Shown: piece by piece, positions 32,982 through 41,712 of the stretch
How positions within the stretch are numbered: position 1 is the stretch's first letter
Layout: each line of letters opens with the position of its first letter
NCBI GenBank assembly: GCA_902786815.1
Contig: CADADV010000001.1
Location: 124,001 to 188,000, forward strand
Length of the DNA stretch: 64,000 nt
Direction: 5' to 3'
Source: an uncultured Eubacteriales bacterium
GTDB lineage: Bacteria > Bacillota > Clostridia > Peptostreptococcales > Anaerovoracaceae
Translations under genes and position numbers: made by a program
Notes under the pieces: generated by a model
What the model saw: only the letters and a program-made list of their open reading frames with translations
What the model was told of the DNA's origin: nothing
Databases searched by the model: none

Positions 32982-34106
32982 ATGAAGACACTACTTGGAA
33001 TGACAATCGAGGAGCTGAAACAGTTTGCCGCAGAGATTGGCGAGAAGCCTTTCCGCGGCAAACAGATTTTTGTGTGGCTGAATCGCGGCGCAACCAGTTT
33101 CGATGAGATGACGGACCTGCCGAAGGCCCTGCGCGAAAAACTCAAGACGTGCGCGCAGATCGGCGGATGCCGGGCCATCCGGATCCAGGAAGATACAAGC
33201 GACGGCACGCGGAAGATCCTGTTTGAGGCGCAGGTTGGCGCCGACGCAGCAAGCGACACGTCAGGCGCTGACCAGACTGCAGCGGACACTTTCGAGGGCG
33301 TCTTCATGAAATACAGCTACGGTAATTCCCTTTGCGTCTCATCCCAGGTCGGATGCCGGATGGGATGCCGGTTCTGCGCGTCGGCGCTGGGCGGTTTCGT
33401 TCGGAATCTGACTGCCGGCGAGATGCTCGGGCAGGTGTTGGAGGCGGAACGCGTGACAGGAGAAAAGGTCGGCCATATCGTTATCATGGGAATGGGGGAG
33501 CCTTTTGACAATTATGAGAACGTGGCGAAGTTTCTCCGGCTTTTGCATGATGAGAACGGCAGGAACATGAGCTGGCGGAACATGACTGTTTCCACCAGCG
33601 GGATCATTCCGAAGATCCGGCAGTTTGCAGAGGACTTCCCGCAGGTCAATCTGGCGATCTCCCTGCACCGCCTGACGGATGAGGGAAGAAGCAGCATCAT
33701 GCCTGTCAACCGGAAGTATCCGGTGGAGAAGCTGCTGGAGGCTGCACGTGACTATACGGACAGGACACACAGGCGCGTCACCTTCGAATACGCGCTGATC
33801 GAGGGCGAAAATGACAGAGACGAAGATGTTCAGCTGATGATCAGAAAACTTGGCGGCATGCTCTGCCATGTAAATCTGATCCCGCTGAATAAAGTGGAAG
33901 AGACCGGCTACAGCGGCAGCAGCAGGAAACGAGCCCGGGAAATCGCTGAAACCCTTGAAAAATCAGGGATTCCGGCTACCGTTCGCCGCCAGCTTGGCAG
34001 CGAAATCGACGGTGCCTGCGGACAGCTGCGACGCGCAGCTAGTCCTTTAGGGCGGCGCAGACAGCAAACAAATATGCCTTGCTTGAAAAATGCAGATGGT
34101 TTATAA
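32982..34106 (+). CDS. rlmN: Dual-specificity 23S rRNA/tRNA adenine-C2 methyltransferase
   Basis: A radical-SAM enzyme that methylates C2 of A2503 in 23S rRNA and A37 in some tRNAs. The cluster motif is Cys125-x3-Cys129-x2-Cys132 in GCRMGCRFCAS. The methyl-carrying cysteine is in DGACGQLRR near the C-terminus. Other family stretches are GMGEPFDNYENV, STSGIIPKI and LAISLH. Residues about 86-102 are an Ala/Asp/Thr/Ser low-complexity insert before the core. The tail after the catalytic cysteine is about 30 residues and ends without family similarity that I can see. TTG 32970 is an alternative start; neither start has a strong ribosome binding site. Confidence 0.96.
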   Translation: MKTLLGMTIEELKQFAAEIGEKPFRGKQIFVWLNRGATSFDEMTDLPKALREKLKTCAQIGGCRAIRIQEDTSDGTRKILFEAQVGADAASDTSGADQTAADTFEGVFMKYSYGNSLCVSSQVGCRMGCRFCASALGGFVRNLTAGEMLGQVLEAERVTGEKVGHIVIMGMGEPFDNYENVAKFLRLLHDENGRNMSWRNMTVSTSGIIPKIRQFAEDFPQVNLAISLHRLTDEGRSSIMPVNRKYPVEKLLEAARDYTDRTHRRVTFEYALIEGENDRDEDVQLMIRKLGGMLCHVNLIPLNKVEETGYSGSSRKRAREIAETLEKSGIPATVRRQLGSEIDGACGQLRRAASPLGRRRQQTNMPCLKNADGL

Positions 34107-34107
34107 T
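34079..34107 (+). promoter_or_regulatory. Promoter of the P-loop gene, inside the 3' end of rlmN
   Basis: TTGCTT (34079-34084), 17-base spacer, TATAAT (34102-34107). The first base would be near 34114, giving a leader of about 34 bases with AGGAGG. Confidence 0.65.
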
Positions 34108-34147
34108 TGTAAAAAGCAGATTATCGTTTCACAGGAGGATAGAAGAT

Positions 34148-34570
34148 ATGGTGCAATTGCTTATTGGACATAAAGGGAGCGGCAAGACGAATCAGATGAT
34201 TCAGCTGGCGAACGACAGCATCAAAACATGTGACGGAAGTATCATTTTCATCAACAAGAACCACAGGCTGATGTATGAGCTTTCTTACAGGATCAGAGTC
34301 ATCTGCATGGAGGATTTTGAGCATATCACCAATATTGATGAATACATCGGATTCATATATGGAATCATTAGTTCTGATCATGATATAGAAACTATTTTTA
34401 TTGACAGCATTCTGAAGCATGCTGACGTAACTCTGGGAGACCTGCCGGAATTCATCGACAGGCTCAAAGCCATTTCCGATATCTATGGCGTTGATTTCGT
34501 CGTCAGCGTAAGTGCCGAGAAGGAAGAGATGATCGGCGTGAACTTCGAGGGCTGTGAGATCCTGAACTAA
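34148..34570 (+). CDS. Small P-loop protein of unknown function
   Basis: A 140-residue protein with a Walker A box at its N-terminus (GHKGSGKT, residues 7-14) and an acidic Walker-B-like strand (ETIFIDSILKH). It otherwise resembles short P-loop hypotheticals that recur in Clostridia, sometimes labelled as motility proteins without evidence. AGGAGG lies nine bases before ATG 34148. It has its own promoter and terminator, so it is a monocistronic unit. Confidence 0.8.
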   Translation: MVQLLIGHKGSGKTNQMIQLANDSIKTCDGSIIFINKNHRLMYELSYRIRVICMEDFEHITNIDEYIGFIYGIISSDHDIETIFIDSILKHADVTLGDLPEFIDRLKAISDIYGVDFVVSVSAEKEEMIGVNFEGCEILN

Positions 34571-34600
34571 CAGACAGACCGAAGTAATATAGCGAAAAGT

Positions 34601-34623
34601 GGCGGTGTGTTCACCGCCATTTT
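34601..34623 (+). terminator. Intrinsic terminator after the P-loop gene
   Basis: GGCGGTG, TGTT loop, CACCGCC, then ATTTTT. Confidence 0.9.
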
Positions 34624-34685
34624 TGACGGATACAGCACTGCTGCAAAAGCAATACATCAAAAACAGTACAGCAAAACAGTATATA

Positions 34686-35315
34686 ATGTTAGAACTCGAA
34701 ACTATCAGAGAAACATTTGAAAACCATACGCCGATCGGGGAAAGCTGGACGCACCACTATGCGGTGATTTTGCCTTTGGTGGATTTGGACGACGGCAAGG
34801 GGCCGCAGATCCTGTACGAAGTGCGGGCGAAGGACCTGGACCGTCAGCCGGGGGAAATCTGCTTCCCGGGCGGGCAGATCGAAGACGGAGAAACGCCCCT
34901 GCAGGCAGCGCTTCGAGAGACCTGTGAAGAACTGGGCATCTGCCCGGAGGATATCGAGACGGCAGGAGAGGTCATCACCATAGGCACCAGAGCGGGTTCG
35001 CAGATCCACTGTTTCGCGGGGATCATCAGTGCGGAAACATTTGCAGGGATGGAGGTCAGTGCCGCAGAGGTGGCAGAGGTATTCACCGTACCGGTAGAGG
35101 ATCTGATGAAGGCCGACTGGGAGGTCTACTGGAACGATCTGGAGGAAGTCCCGGCAGAGGATTTCCCCTATGACAGAGTAACAAGCGGAGAAGCATATAA
35201 ATGGAAAAAAGGCAGAGCCCCTGTTCCGGTGTTCGATGTGAACGGATGGATCATCTGGGGACTGACCGGCAGGATGACAAGAGAATTTCTGGAGGTAATA
35301 AAGTGGGAAGAATGA
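34686..35315 (+). CDS. Nudix hydrolase, CoA-pyrophosphatase-like
   Basis: A 209-residue Nudix protein. The box GQIEDGETPLQAALRETCEELGI (residues about 61-83) has all the metal-binding glutamates, and the preceding RQPGEICFPGG resembles the NudL/CoA-diphosphatase subgroup, which would cleave CoA derivatives; the substrate is unproven. The start is odd: ATG 34686 is immediately preceded by ATATA, with no ribosome binding site. An upstream open start at 34599 lies in the terminator of the previous gene and is rejected. The stop overlaps the beginning of the lipoprotein gene, whose ribosome binding site is inside this frame. Confidence 0.88.
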   Translation: MLELETIRETFENHTPIGESWTHHYAVILPLVDLDDGKGPQILYEVRAKDLDRQPGEICFPGGQIEDGETPLQAALRETCEELGICPEDIETAGEVITIGTRAGSQIHCFAGIISAETFAGMEVSAAEVAEVFTVPVEDLMKADWEVYWNDLEEVPAEDFPYDRVTSGEAYKWKKGRAPVPVFDVNGWIIWGLTGRMTREFLEVIKWEE

Positions 35316-36409
35316 GAACAACATGGATCAGGAAGGCAGCAGCGTTGATCACAGGAGGCGTGATTGCTTTTGCAATGGCCGCAGTTCTGGGCGGATGCAC
35401 CAGTGAAGAGGATGCGCTGCCGGAGGAGAACGTGAAGTATGAGATCGCCCTTGTTACCGACGACAGTCTTGTCATGGACGGCGGGCACAGCGAGACTGCC
35501 TGGAATGCGATCACAGAGTTCGGCGGAACCCACGGCATCTCACACAAATATTACAAAGCAACAGAGCAGACAGAAGCGGCTTTTGAAGATGCGATCAAGA
35601 ACGCCATCAACAAGGGCGCCAAGGTCGTTATTGTAGATAACAGAAAGATGGTGAAGGCGGTTTTTGAGATGCAGGAGACATATCCGGAAATCGATTTTGT
35701 CATCATGGATCAGGATCCTTATGATCCGGACAACGGGAATATCCTCATTGCGAAGAATACTGCCTCGATCGCCTTTGATTCCGGACAGGCAGGGTATCTG
35801 GCAGGATACGCAGCTGTCATCGACGGCTCCACGCAGCTCGGGTTCATCGGCGAAAGCAAGTCGGATGAAATCAAAGACTTCGGGTACGGCTATGTAATGG
35901 GCGCAGAGCGCGCTTCAGGCGAAGTCGGCGAAGAAGCGACGATGGAATACAAGTACTGCAAAGATCCTTCTGACAGAGACGCGATCTACAAAACCGCCAA
36001 CGAAATGTATGAGAATGGGGTACAGGTGATCTTCGCGGCAGGGAACGAGATCCAGGAGCCTGTAATCGAAGCGGCAGAGGCACAGGATGGCAAAGTCATC
36101 GGCAGCTTCACGGATCAGAGCAAGAAATCAGACAAAGTCATCACTTCTGCGGAATATGGAATCGCAGATGCGCTCAAAGGAATTCTCGGCCAGTATACAG
36201 ATGAGAAATTCCCGGGCGGTGAGGTCATCAGGTTCGACGCCCGCAATGAGGGAATCGGTCTGGAACTGAAGAACAACAGACTCAGCAATCTGACGCAGAA
36301 GCAGTACGATGAAGTATATGAGGCGCTTGCAAAGGGCGAGATCATAGTCAATACGGAAAATATAAAGTCCGTAAAGGATATCATCACCGTGAATCTCACG
36401 GTCCAGTAG
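35303..36409 (+). CDS. BMP/PnrA-family substrate-binding lipoprotein (orphan)
   Basis: A 368-residue secreted lipoprotein. The N-terminal signal ends in the lipobox VLGGC (Cys32). The body matches basic-membrane-protein (BMP/Med) binding proteins, which usually serve nucleoside ABC importers: KYEIALVTDDSLVMDGGHSE, KVVIVDNRKMVKAVFEM, DSGQAGYLAGYAAVI, LGFIGE and IFAAGNE. GTG 35303 is chosen because GGAGG lies seven bases upstream; ATG 35312 would be too far away. No ABC ATPase or permease is adjacent, and the upstream Nudix gene overlaps by 13 bases. It could supply a transporter encoded elsewhere or act as a sensor. Confidence 0.87.
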   Translation: MGRMRTTWIRKAAALITGGVIAFAMAAVLGGCTSEEDALPEENVKYEIALVTDDSLVMDGGHSETAWNAITEFGGTHGISHKYYKATEQTEAAFEDAIKNAINKGAKVVIVDNRKMVKAVFEMQETYPEIDFVIMDQDPYDPDNGNILIAKNTASIAFDSGQAGYLAGYAAVIDGSTQLGFIGESKSDEIKDFGYGYVMGAERASGEVGEEATMEYKYCKDPSDRDAIYKTANEMYENGVQVIFAAGNEIQEPVIEAAEAQDGKVIGSFTDQSKKSDKVITSAEYGIADALKGILGQYTDEKFPGGEVIRFDARNEGIGLELKNNRLSNLTQKQYDEVYEALAKGEIIVNTENIKSVKDIITVNLTVQ

Positions 36410-36493
36410 GGGTCAGCCAGGAAGACGGGATTTTGCATACTGCTGTGTGATCATGCACGAGAAAGGGCAGATGTTTTATTTGCCCGATTCTTG

Positions 36494-36502
36494 TGATATA
36501 AT
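36494..36502 (+). promoter_or_regulatory. Extended -10 promoter for citrate synthase
   Basis: TGA-TATAAT at 36494-36502 without a clear -35. The leader would be about 60 bases and includes a GGGGG ribosome binding site. In the remaining gap from 36410 I see no convincing terminator. Confidence 0.6.
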
Positions 36503-36569
36503 CATACTACCGCTTTATAGCGTTAACGCAGAACAATCATTTAATAATATATAGAAGGGGGATATACTG

Positions 36570-38027
36570 ATGCTGGAAAAACTCAGAATCAAACGAGACG
36601 AGGTCAAAGGCACAGGCCAGAAAAAAGAAGAGAAGAAACCCAAGAGTAAAAGTGAAAAAACAGATAAACACAAATCGCCGGAGCAGGCATTCTATGACAA
36701 CGGCGCAAAAAAACTTACATCCAACAACAAAATTCAGGAACAGAATTACATCGAGAAGGATGTTAAGAGGGGTCTCCGTAACGCCAACGGGACAGGTGTT
36801 GTCGTAGGGCTTACGCACATCGGAGAAGTTGTCGGCTACGAAAAGGACGAAAAAGGAAACAAGATTCCGCTCGAAGGAAAGCTCTTCTACAGAGGTTATG
36901 ATGTCGAGGATCTGGTCAACAACGTGCTCCTGGAAGACCGGTTTGGCTTTGAAGAAATCGCATACCTGCTTCTGATGGGCGAACTGCCTACAAAGAAGGA
37001 ACTTGCTGCGTACAATGACCTGATCGGAGAACACAGGGAGCTGCCGATGGGTTTTGCGCGCGATATGATCCTGACGGCGCCGTCGAAGAACATCATGAAT
37101 AAGCTGGCGCGAAGCGTGCTGGCGCTTTACAGTTTCGACGACAATCCGGATGATATTTCACTGCCGAACGTGCTGCGGCAGTCCATGAATCTGATGGGAT
37201 ATTTCCCGGCGATCATCTGCTACGCGTACCAGGCCAAGAGCAGTTACTACGACAAGAAGAGCCTGCATCTGCACGATCCTATCAGGGAGCTGTCCACCTC
37301 GGAGAATATCCTGCGGATGCTCCGCCCGATGGGTGAGTATTCCGATCTGGAGGCAAAGATCCTGGACATCTGCATGATCCTTCATGCGGAGCACGGCGGC
37401 GGAAACAATTCGTCCTTCACGACGCACTTGATTTCGTCCACCGGCACCGACACGTATTCGGCGATCGCGGCTGCGGTCGGTTCGCTCAAAGGCCCAAGAC
37501 ACGGCGGCGCGAACATCGCGGTGATCAATATGATCAATGACATCAAGGCGCATGTGAAAGATATTGACAAACACTCCGCGCTCGATGACTATCTGGTCAG
37601 GGTCCTGAAAGGCGAAGCCAATGACAGGTCCGGGCTTGTCTACGGCATGGGCCACGCGATCTATACGAAGTCCGATCCTCGTGCAAAGATCCTCAAGAAC
37701 ATGGCCAAAAAACTTGCCGAATCCAATGACAGGATCGATGACTATATGTTATGTGACTACATCGAGCGGCGCACGCCTGAACTCTACGCCGAGGTCCACG
37801 GCAGGGAGATCCTCATGCCGGCCAACGTCGACCTGTATTCAGGATTTGTCTACAGCGCACTGGATATCGATACGGATGTTGCGACGCCCTTGTTCGCTAC
37901 AGCCAGACTGGCCGGATGGACCGCACACAGACTGGAAGAAATCGTGAACGCCGGCAAACTGATGCGGCCTGCTTACGAATCCGTACAGGAGCGCCGTGAT
38001 TACGTTGCCATTGCAGATCGGAAGTAG
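36570..38027 (+). CDS. gltA: Citrate synthase (Si-type)
   Basis: A 485-residue enzyme that joins oxaloacetate and acetyl-CoA, probably for glutamate synthesis in this anaerobe. Catalytic stretches are LHAEHGGGNNSSFT, GSLKGPRHGGANI and GLVYGMGHAIYTKSDPR, with the C-terminal aspartate region NVDLYSGFVY. The N-terminus has an extra Lys/Glu-rich region (KKEEKKPKSKSEKTDKHKS) of about 55 residues before the family core, longer than common citrate synthases. A 2-methylcitrate synthase role cannot be excluded. GGGGG lies before ATG 36570. No aconitase or isocitrate dehydrogenase is adjacent. Confidence 0.94.
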   Translation: MLEKLRIKRDEVKGTGQKKEEKKPKSKSEKTDKHKSPEQAFYDNGAKKLTSNNKIQEQNYIEKDVKRGLRNANGTGVVVGLTHIGEVVGYEKDEKGNKIPLEGKLFYRGYDVEDLVNNVLLEDRFGFEEIAYLLLMGELPTKKELAAYNDLIGEHRELPMGFARDMILTAPSKNIMNKLARSVLALYSFDDNPDDISLPNVLRQSMNLMGYFPAIICYAYQAKSSYYDKKSLHLHDPIRELSTSENILRMLRPMGEYSDLEAKILDICMILHAEHGGGNNSSFTTHLISSTGTDTYSAIAAAVGSLKGPRHGGANIAVINMINDIKAHVKDIDKHSALDDYLVRVLKGEANDRSGLVYGMGHAIYTKSDPRAKILKNMAKKLAESNDRIDDYMLCDYIERRTPELYAEVHGREILMPANVDLYSGFVYSALDIDTDVATPLFATARLAGWTAHRLEEIVNAGKLMRPAYESVQERRDYVAIADRK

Positions 38028-38057
38028 ATTGGAGCATAGTGCAGACAGGAATTAGTA

Positions 38058-38852
38058 ATGAACGACGAGCAATTCAGGATTGCCTGTGAGAAGGAACTCA
38101 AGTACATAGCGAAGCAGGAGCGGAAACTGCAAAAGCAGGCCATGACTTCCGGCAAGTCCTGGAAGAGCGCACTCGAGAGCGTGATCCCCGAAAAGGTTTA
38201 CGTGAATCTTCGTGCGGCTTTTGCTACGGCCTTCAACATCATCTTCGAAAAAGGCGTCGATGTGATCGAGAAGACCTACAGCAAAGACAGGATCCTCAAG
38301 GATTTCGAGAACCAGGATATGGCTGTGGACAGCATCCAGACCAGAAGGGAACTGCGGAAGTTCCGCAGCAATGTTTCGTCTTCCAAGCGGTGGAAGTCCA
38401 TCATCACGACAGCGGAGGGCGTTGGACTCGGCGCGCTGGGTATCGGGCTGCCGGATATTGTGCTGTTCATCGGTTTTATACTGCAGTCGGTTTATGAGGT
38501 TGCGCTTAAGTACGGTTACGATTACAATAAACCTGAGGAGCGGTATCTGATCCTGAAGATGCTCTCTGCCTCCATTGCCAAGCAGGAGAAGTGGGTGACT
38601 GCCGATCTGGAAGTGGAGAAACTGATCAGAAATCCCGGCGAGCCGGATTTCGATGCGGTGCAGACGCAGATCGGGATCACCGCGGATGATTTTGCACTGG
38701 ATATGCTGGTGCTGAAGTTTATCCAGGGACTGCCGGTCGTCGGCATTGTCGGCGGACTCAGCAACCCGGTGTACTTCAACAAAATCATGGAATATGTCAG
38801 ATTAAAGTATCACAAAAGATATCTTTTGAATAAAAAGGAGGAGATGGAATGA
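38058..38852 (+). CDS. EcsC family protein
   Basis: A 264-residue protein of the EcsC family (named from Bacillus subtilis, function unclear). It has a central membrane-associated hydrophobic section (GVGLGALGIGLPDIVLFIGFILQ) and the conserved YGYDYNKPEERYLILKML stretch. The last four bases overlap the LemA gene (ATGA), and the shared ribosome binding site AGGAGG is within the EcsC frame, so the two proteins are probably made together. AGGA is a weak ribosome binding site for its own start. Confidence 0.85.
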   Translation: MNDEQFRIACEKELKYIAKQERKLQKQAMTSGKSWKSALESVIPEKVYVNLRAAFATAFNIIFEKGVDVIEKTYSKDRILKDFENQDMAVDSIQTRRELRKFRSNVSSSKRWKSIITTAEGVGLGALGIGLPDIVLFIGFILQSVYEVALKYGYDYNKPEERYLILKMLSASIAKQEKWVTADLEVEKLIRNPGEPDFDAVQTQIGITADDFALDMLVLKFIQGLPVVGIVGGLSNPVYFNKIMEYVRLKYHKRYLLNKKEEME

Positions 38853-39409
38853 TATTAGGAATCATCATCATTGTAATTGTCATCATTCTTGTGGTTTGGG
38901 GAATCGGTGCCTACAACGGCTTCATCAGAAAAAAGAACCAGATCGAAGAAGCGTTTGCTACGATGGATGTCTATCTTAAGAAAAGATGGGATCTGGTGCC
39001 GAACCTGGTGAACACGGTCAAGGCGTACGCGCAGCACGAAAGCAGCACCTTTGAAAAGATCACTGCAATGCGCACCAGACAGTATGACTCGATGTCACCG
39101 AATGAGAAGATCGAAGCCAACCAGGCGCTGGGTTCTTCACTGGGAACGATCATCGCCACTGCAGAAGCATATCCTGATCTGAAAGCCAACGAGAATTTCA
39201 GAGATCTGATGAAACAGCTCAACGGTCTCGAAGATGACATCGCCAACAGCCGCAAATACTACAACGGCTGCGTCAAGCAGATGAACACAGCAGTCGAGTC
39301 CTTCCCGACCAACCTCATCGCGAATCAGTTCCACTTCGAGAAATATAAAATGTACGAAGTCGACAGCGCCGCTGAGCGTGAGAACGTTAAGGTGGATTTC
39401 GGTGCCTAG
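38849..39409 (+). CDS. LemA family protein
   Basis: A 186-residue protein with one N-terminal membrane anchor (IIIIVIVIILVVWGIGAYNGF) and a four-helix LemA domain (RKKNQIEEAFATMDVYLKKR, DLVPNLVNTVKAYAQHE, NSRKYYNGCVKQMN, FPTNLIANQFHFEKYKMYEVD). Family members sit on the outer face of the membrane in many Firmicutes, with no assigned reaction. Coupled to the EcsC gene upstream, which also suggests a membrane role. Confidence 0.94.
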   Translation: MILGIIIIVIVIILVVWGIGAYNGFIRKKNQIEEAFATMDVYLKKRWDLVPNLVNTVKAYAQHESSTFEKITAMRTRQYDSMSPNEKIEANQALGSSLGTIIATAEAYPDLKANENFRDLMKQLNGLEDDIANSRKYYNGCVKQMNTAVESFPTNLIANQFHFEKYKMYEVDSAAERENVKVDFGA

Positions 39410-39461
39410 CACCCCAGTCGTTTCCTAAGTGCGGCAAGGTGCCGCATTGAATGTCTGATTC

Positions 39462-39507
39462 GGAGCCGCAGCACCGGCGCAACTGCCGGCTGCACGGCTC
39501 CTTTTTT
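39462..39507 (+). terminator. Long hairpin terminator directly before sfsA
   Basis: GGAGCCG and CGGCTCC form the outer stem with inner CAG/CTG and CCGGC/GCCGG pairs, followed by six T. The T-run ends one base before an in-frame GTG and seven before the sfsA ATG. Confidence 0.88.
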
Positions 39508-39513
39508 GTGAAA

Positions 39514-40254
39514 ATGAAATACGATAAGATAGTAGAGGCCAAGTTCATAGAGAGGAAAAACCGGTTTGTTGCCCGTGTCGAACTCCCGGGCGGTGAGATC
39601 GGCAGGGTGCATGTCAAGAATACCGGCAGGTGCAGGGAACTGCTTTTGCCCGGGGCGGATGTTTATCTGGAAGATTATGCGGACCACATGGGAAACCGGA
39701 AGATGCGGTACTCGCTGGTTGCAGTCCGGAAGGCGGTCGCAGGCGGCGGGCAAATACTGATCAATATGGATTCCCAGGCGCCGAACAAGGTGGTAGGGGA
39801 GGCGCTGGCAGATGGGCAGATCCGGCTGCCGGGGTTCGAAGACAGTACGGACCATTTGCGTATCAAACCGGAAACTCGTTTCGGCGATTCGAGGTTCGAT
39901 TTTTATGCGGAACAAGTGGACGCTGAAGGTGAGCAGCGCCAGGCCTTCATCGAGGTCAAAGGCGTGACCCTGGAGGATGACGGGCACGCCAGATTCCCGG
40001 ATGCGCCGACGGAGCGCGGGGTGAAGCATATCAACGAACTGATCCGGGCGCATGAAGAAGGGTACGATGCCTATATCATTTTCGTCGTGCAGATGGAGGG
40101 GATGAAGGATGTTTCACCAAATTACGAAACTCATCCCCAGTTTGGAGAAGCCCTTGCAAAAGCACAAAAGGCCGGGGTGAAGATCCTGGCGTATGACTGT
40201 CTTGTTGAACCAAACAGCCTGGATGTGAAAGGGCCGGTCAGTTTCACCGTATGA
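39514..40254 (+). CDS. sfsA: SfsA family nucleic-acid-binding/nuclease protein
   Basis: A 246-residue SfsA protein; the family was named from sugar fermentation stimulation and contains a PD-(D/E)XK nuclease-like core. Family stretches are FIERKNRFVARVEL, VHVKNTGRCRELLLPG, RKMRYSLVAV, DFYAEQVD, FIEVKGVTLE and FPDAPTERGVKHINEL. ATG 39514 gives the normal family start, yet no ribosome binding site exists because the terminator T-run ends immediately upstream. An earlier ATG (39451) would run translation through the hairpin. How it is expressed is therefore unclear. Confidence 0.92.
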   Translation: MKYDKIVEAKFIERKNRFVARVELPGGEIGRVHVKNTGRCRELLLPGADVYLEDYADHMGNRKMRYSLVAVRKAVAGGGQILINMDSQAPNKVVGEALADGQIRLPGFEDSTDHLRIKPETRFGDSRFDFYAEQVDAEGEQRQAFIEVKGVTLEDDGHARFPDAPTERGVKHINELIRAHEEGYDAYIIFVVQMEGMKDVSPNYETHPQFGEALAKAQKAGVKILAYDCLVEPNSLDVKGPVSFTV

Positions 40255-40299
40255 TTCTATTTGCAAAATCACTGCGAAACGTATACACTGATTTCTGTT

Positions 40300-41712
40300 A
40301 TGGGTCTGATAATCGCATTTGTAATATTCATAGCCAGTATGATTCTGATGCTGATCACAGGGCACTCGATGGTGTGGGCTCTGCTGGTCGGTCTTGTGCT
40401 GTTTGCAGTGCTGGGACTGAAGCGGCTCACGCAGGGAAGCGGCCCGGCAGGAGGTCTGTCCGCTGACCAGACCGGCGAGTCCGGAATGCCTTTTGGCAAA
40501 GCCCTCAAAGAGCTGGCTGCCAGCAGCTGGGTGTCGATCCGGGATTCCCTGATCGTCATCGAGGTCATGCTGATCATAGGACTCATTACGGCTGCATGGA
40601 GAATCTCCGGAACCATCACAGTCTTCGTATATTACGGAATGAAGGTCATCGTTCCGCCGCTCTTTCTGATCATCGCGTTTCTGCTTTCGTGTCTGCTGAG
40701 CTACGCGCTGGGTACGTCCTTCGGCGTAGCAGGGACAGTTGGCGTGATTTTCATGGCCCTGGCCAGAAGCGGCGGTGTGGATCCTCTGATCACGGCAGGG
40801 GTGCTCATGTCCGGGATCTATTTCGGCGACCGTGCGTCTCCGGTATCGTCCTCGGCCAACATGGTCGCAGGCATCACAAAAACAGAGATCCTGGTCAATG
40901 TCAGACTGATGATGAAAACAGGGCTTCTGCCGCTGGCGCTGACCACGGCAGCCTACTGCGTCCTGTCGTTTATGCATCCCATCAGCCATGTGGACAGCCA
41001 GCTTCTGACTACATTCGAAAATGAATTCAGCCTTTCTCCATGGGGGTTCCTCCCTGCGGTGATCATGCTGGCGCTGCCGCTGCTGAAGGTGGGCGTGATC
41101 TGGTCTATCGCAATCAGCGTTGCCGCAAGCAGCGTGATTGCTTTTGCAGTGGAACATATCCCGGCAGGGGAAATCCTGAAGGTCCTCATCTTCGGATACC
41201 ACCCGAGCGGGGAAGGACTGTCCGCCATCCTGGACGGCGGCGGGCTGATTTCCATGGTCGAAATCGCGATCATACTGATTATTTCATGCGCCTATTCCGG
41301 CATCTTCAACAGGACCGGCATGCTGGACGGGCTGCTCAGCCGCATCAGCAAGTGCTGCACGAAAACAGGACGCTTCATCACATCTCTGATCGTGGGTCTG
41401 GCGTCATGCGTGCTGTTCTGCAACCAGACCATCGCCACCCTCATGTGCAACGACCTGCTTACCAAACCGTATCTGGAAACGGGCGGCAGCAGACAGGAAC
41501 TGGCCATCGACATCGAGAACTCAACGATCGTGATCGTGGGTCTTGTGCCGTGGGCCATCGCTTGTTCCGTGCCGCTGACGTTCTTTGGCGTGGGCTATGG
41601 CGCGCTTCCGTGGTCGATGTATCTGTATCTGATCCCGCTCTGCTACATCTTCACGAAGAGGCGCTGGTTTGCTGATAAAGCTCCCGCCGCAAAAGACCCA
41701 TCCGATTCGTGA
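40300..41712 (+). CDS. nhaC: NhaC-family Na+/H+ antiporter
   Basis: A polytopic membrane protein of 470 residues with about twelve hydrophobic segments. Family stretches include ALGTSFGVAGTVGVIFMALA, MSGIYFGDRASPVSSSANMV, ILDGGGLISMVEIAII and FCNQTIATLMCNDLL. It would exchange external H+ (or an organic ion in specialised members) for Na+, fitting the many Na+-coupled carriers in this window. The frame is open to TTG 40261; ATG 40300 is the likely start, but no ribosome binding site is visible. A TATACA at 40282 suggests a very short leader. Its last 62 bases overlap the minus-strand DUF6382 gene. Confidence 0.9.
   Translation: MGLIIAFVIFIASMILMLITGHSMVWALLVGLVLFAVLGLKRLTQGSGPAGGLSADQTGESGMPFGKALKELAASSWVSIRDSLIVIEVMLIIGLITAAWRISGTITVFVYYGMKVIVPPLFLIIAFLLSCLLSYALGTSFGVAGTVGVIFMALARSGGVDPLITAGVLMSGIYFGDRASPVSSSANMVAGITKTEILVNVRLMMKTGLLPLALTTAAYCVLSFMHPISHVDSQLLTTFENEFSLSPWGFLPAVIMLALPLLKVGVIWSIAISVAASSVIAFAVEHIPAGEILKVLIFGYHPSGEGLSAILDGGGLISMVEIAIILIISCAYSGIFNRTGMLDGLLSRISKCCTKTGRFITSLIVGLASCVLFCNQTIATLMCNDLLTKPYLETGGSRQELAIDIENSTIVIVGLVPWAIACSVPLTFFGVGYGALPWSMYLYLIPLCYIFTKRRWFADKAPAAKDPSDS

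Noticed and set aside
34682..34687. TATAAT overlapping the Nudix start codon as a promoter
   Set aside because: Transcription would begin inside the gene, beyond the best start codon, and no suitable downstream start with a ribosome binding site exists.
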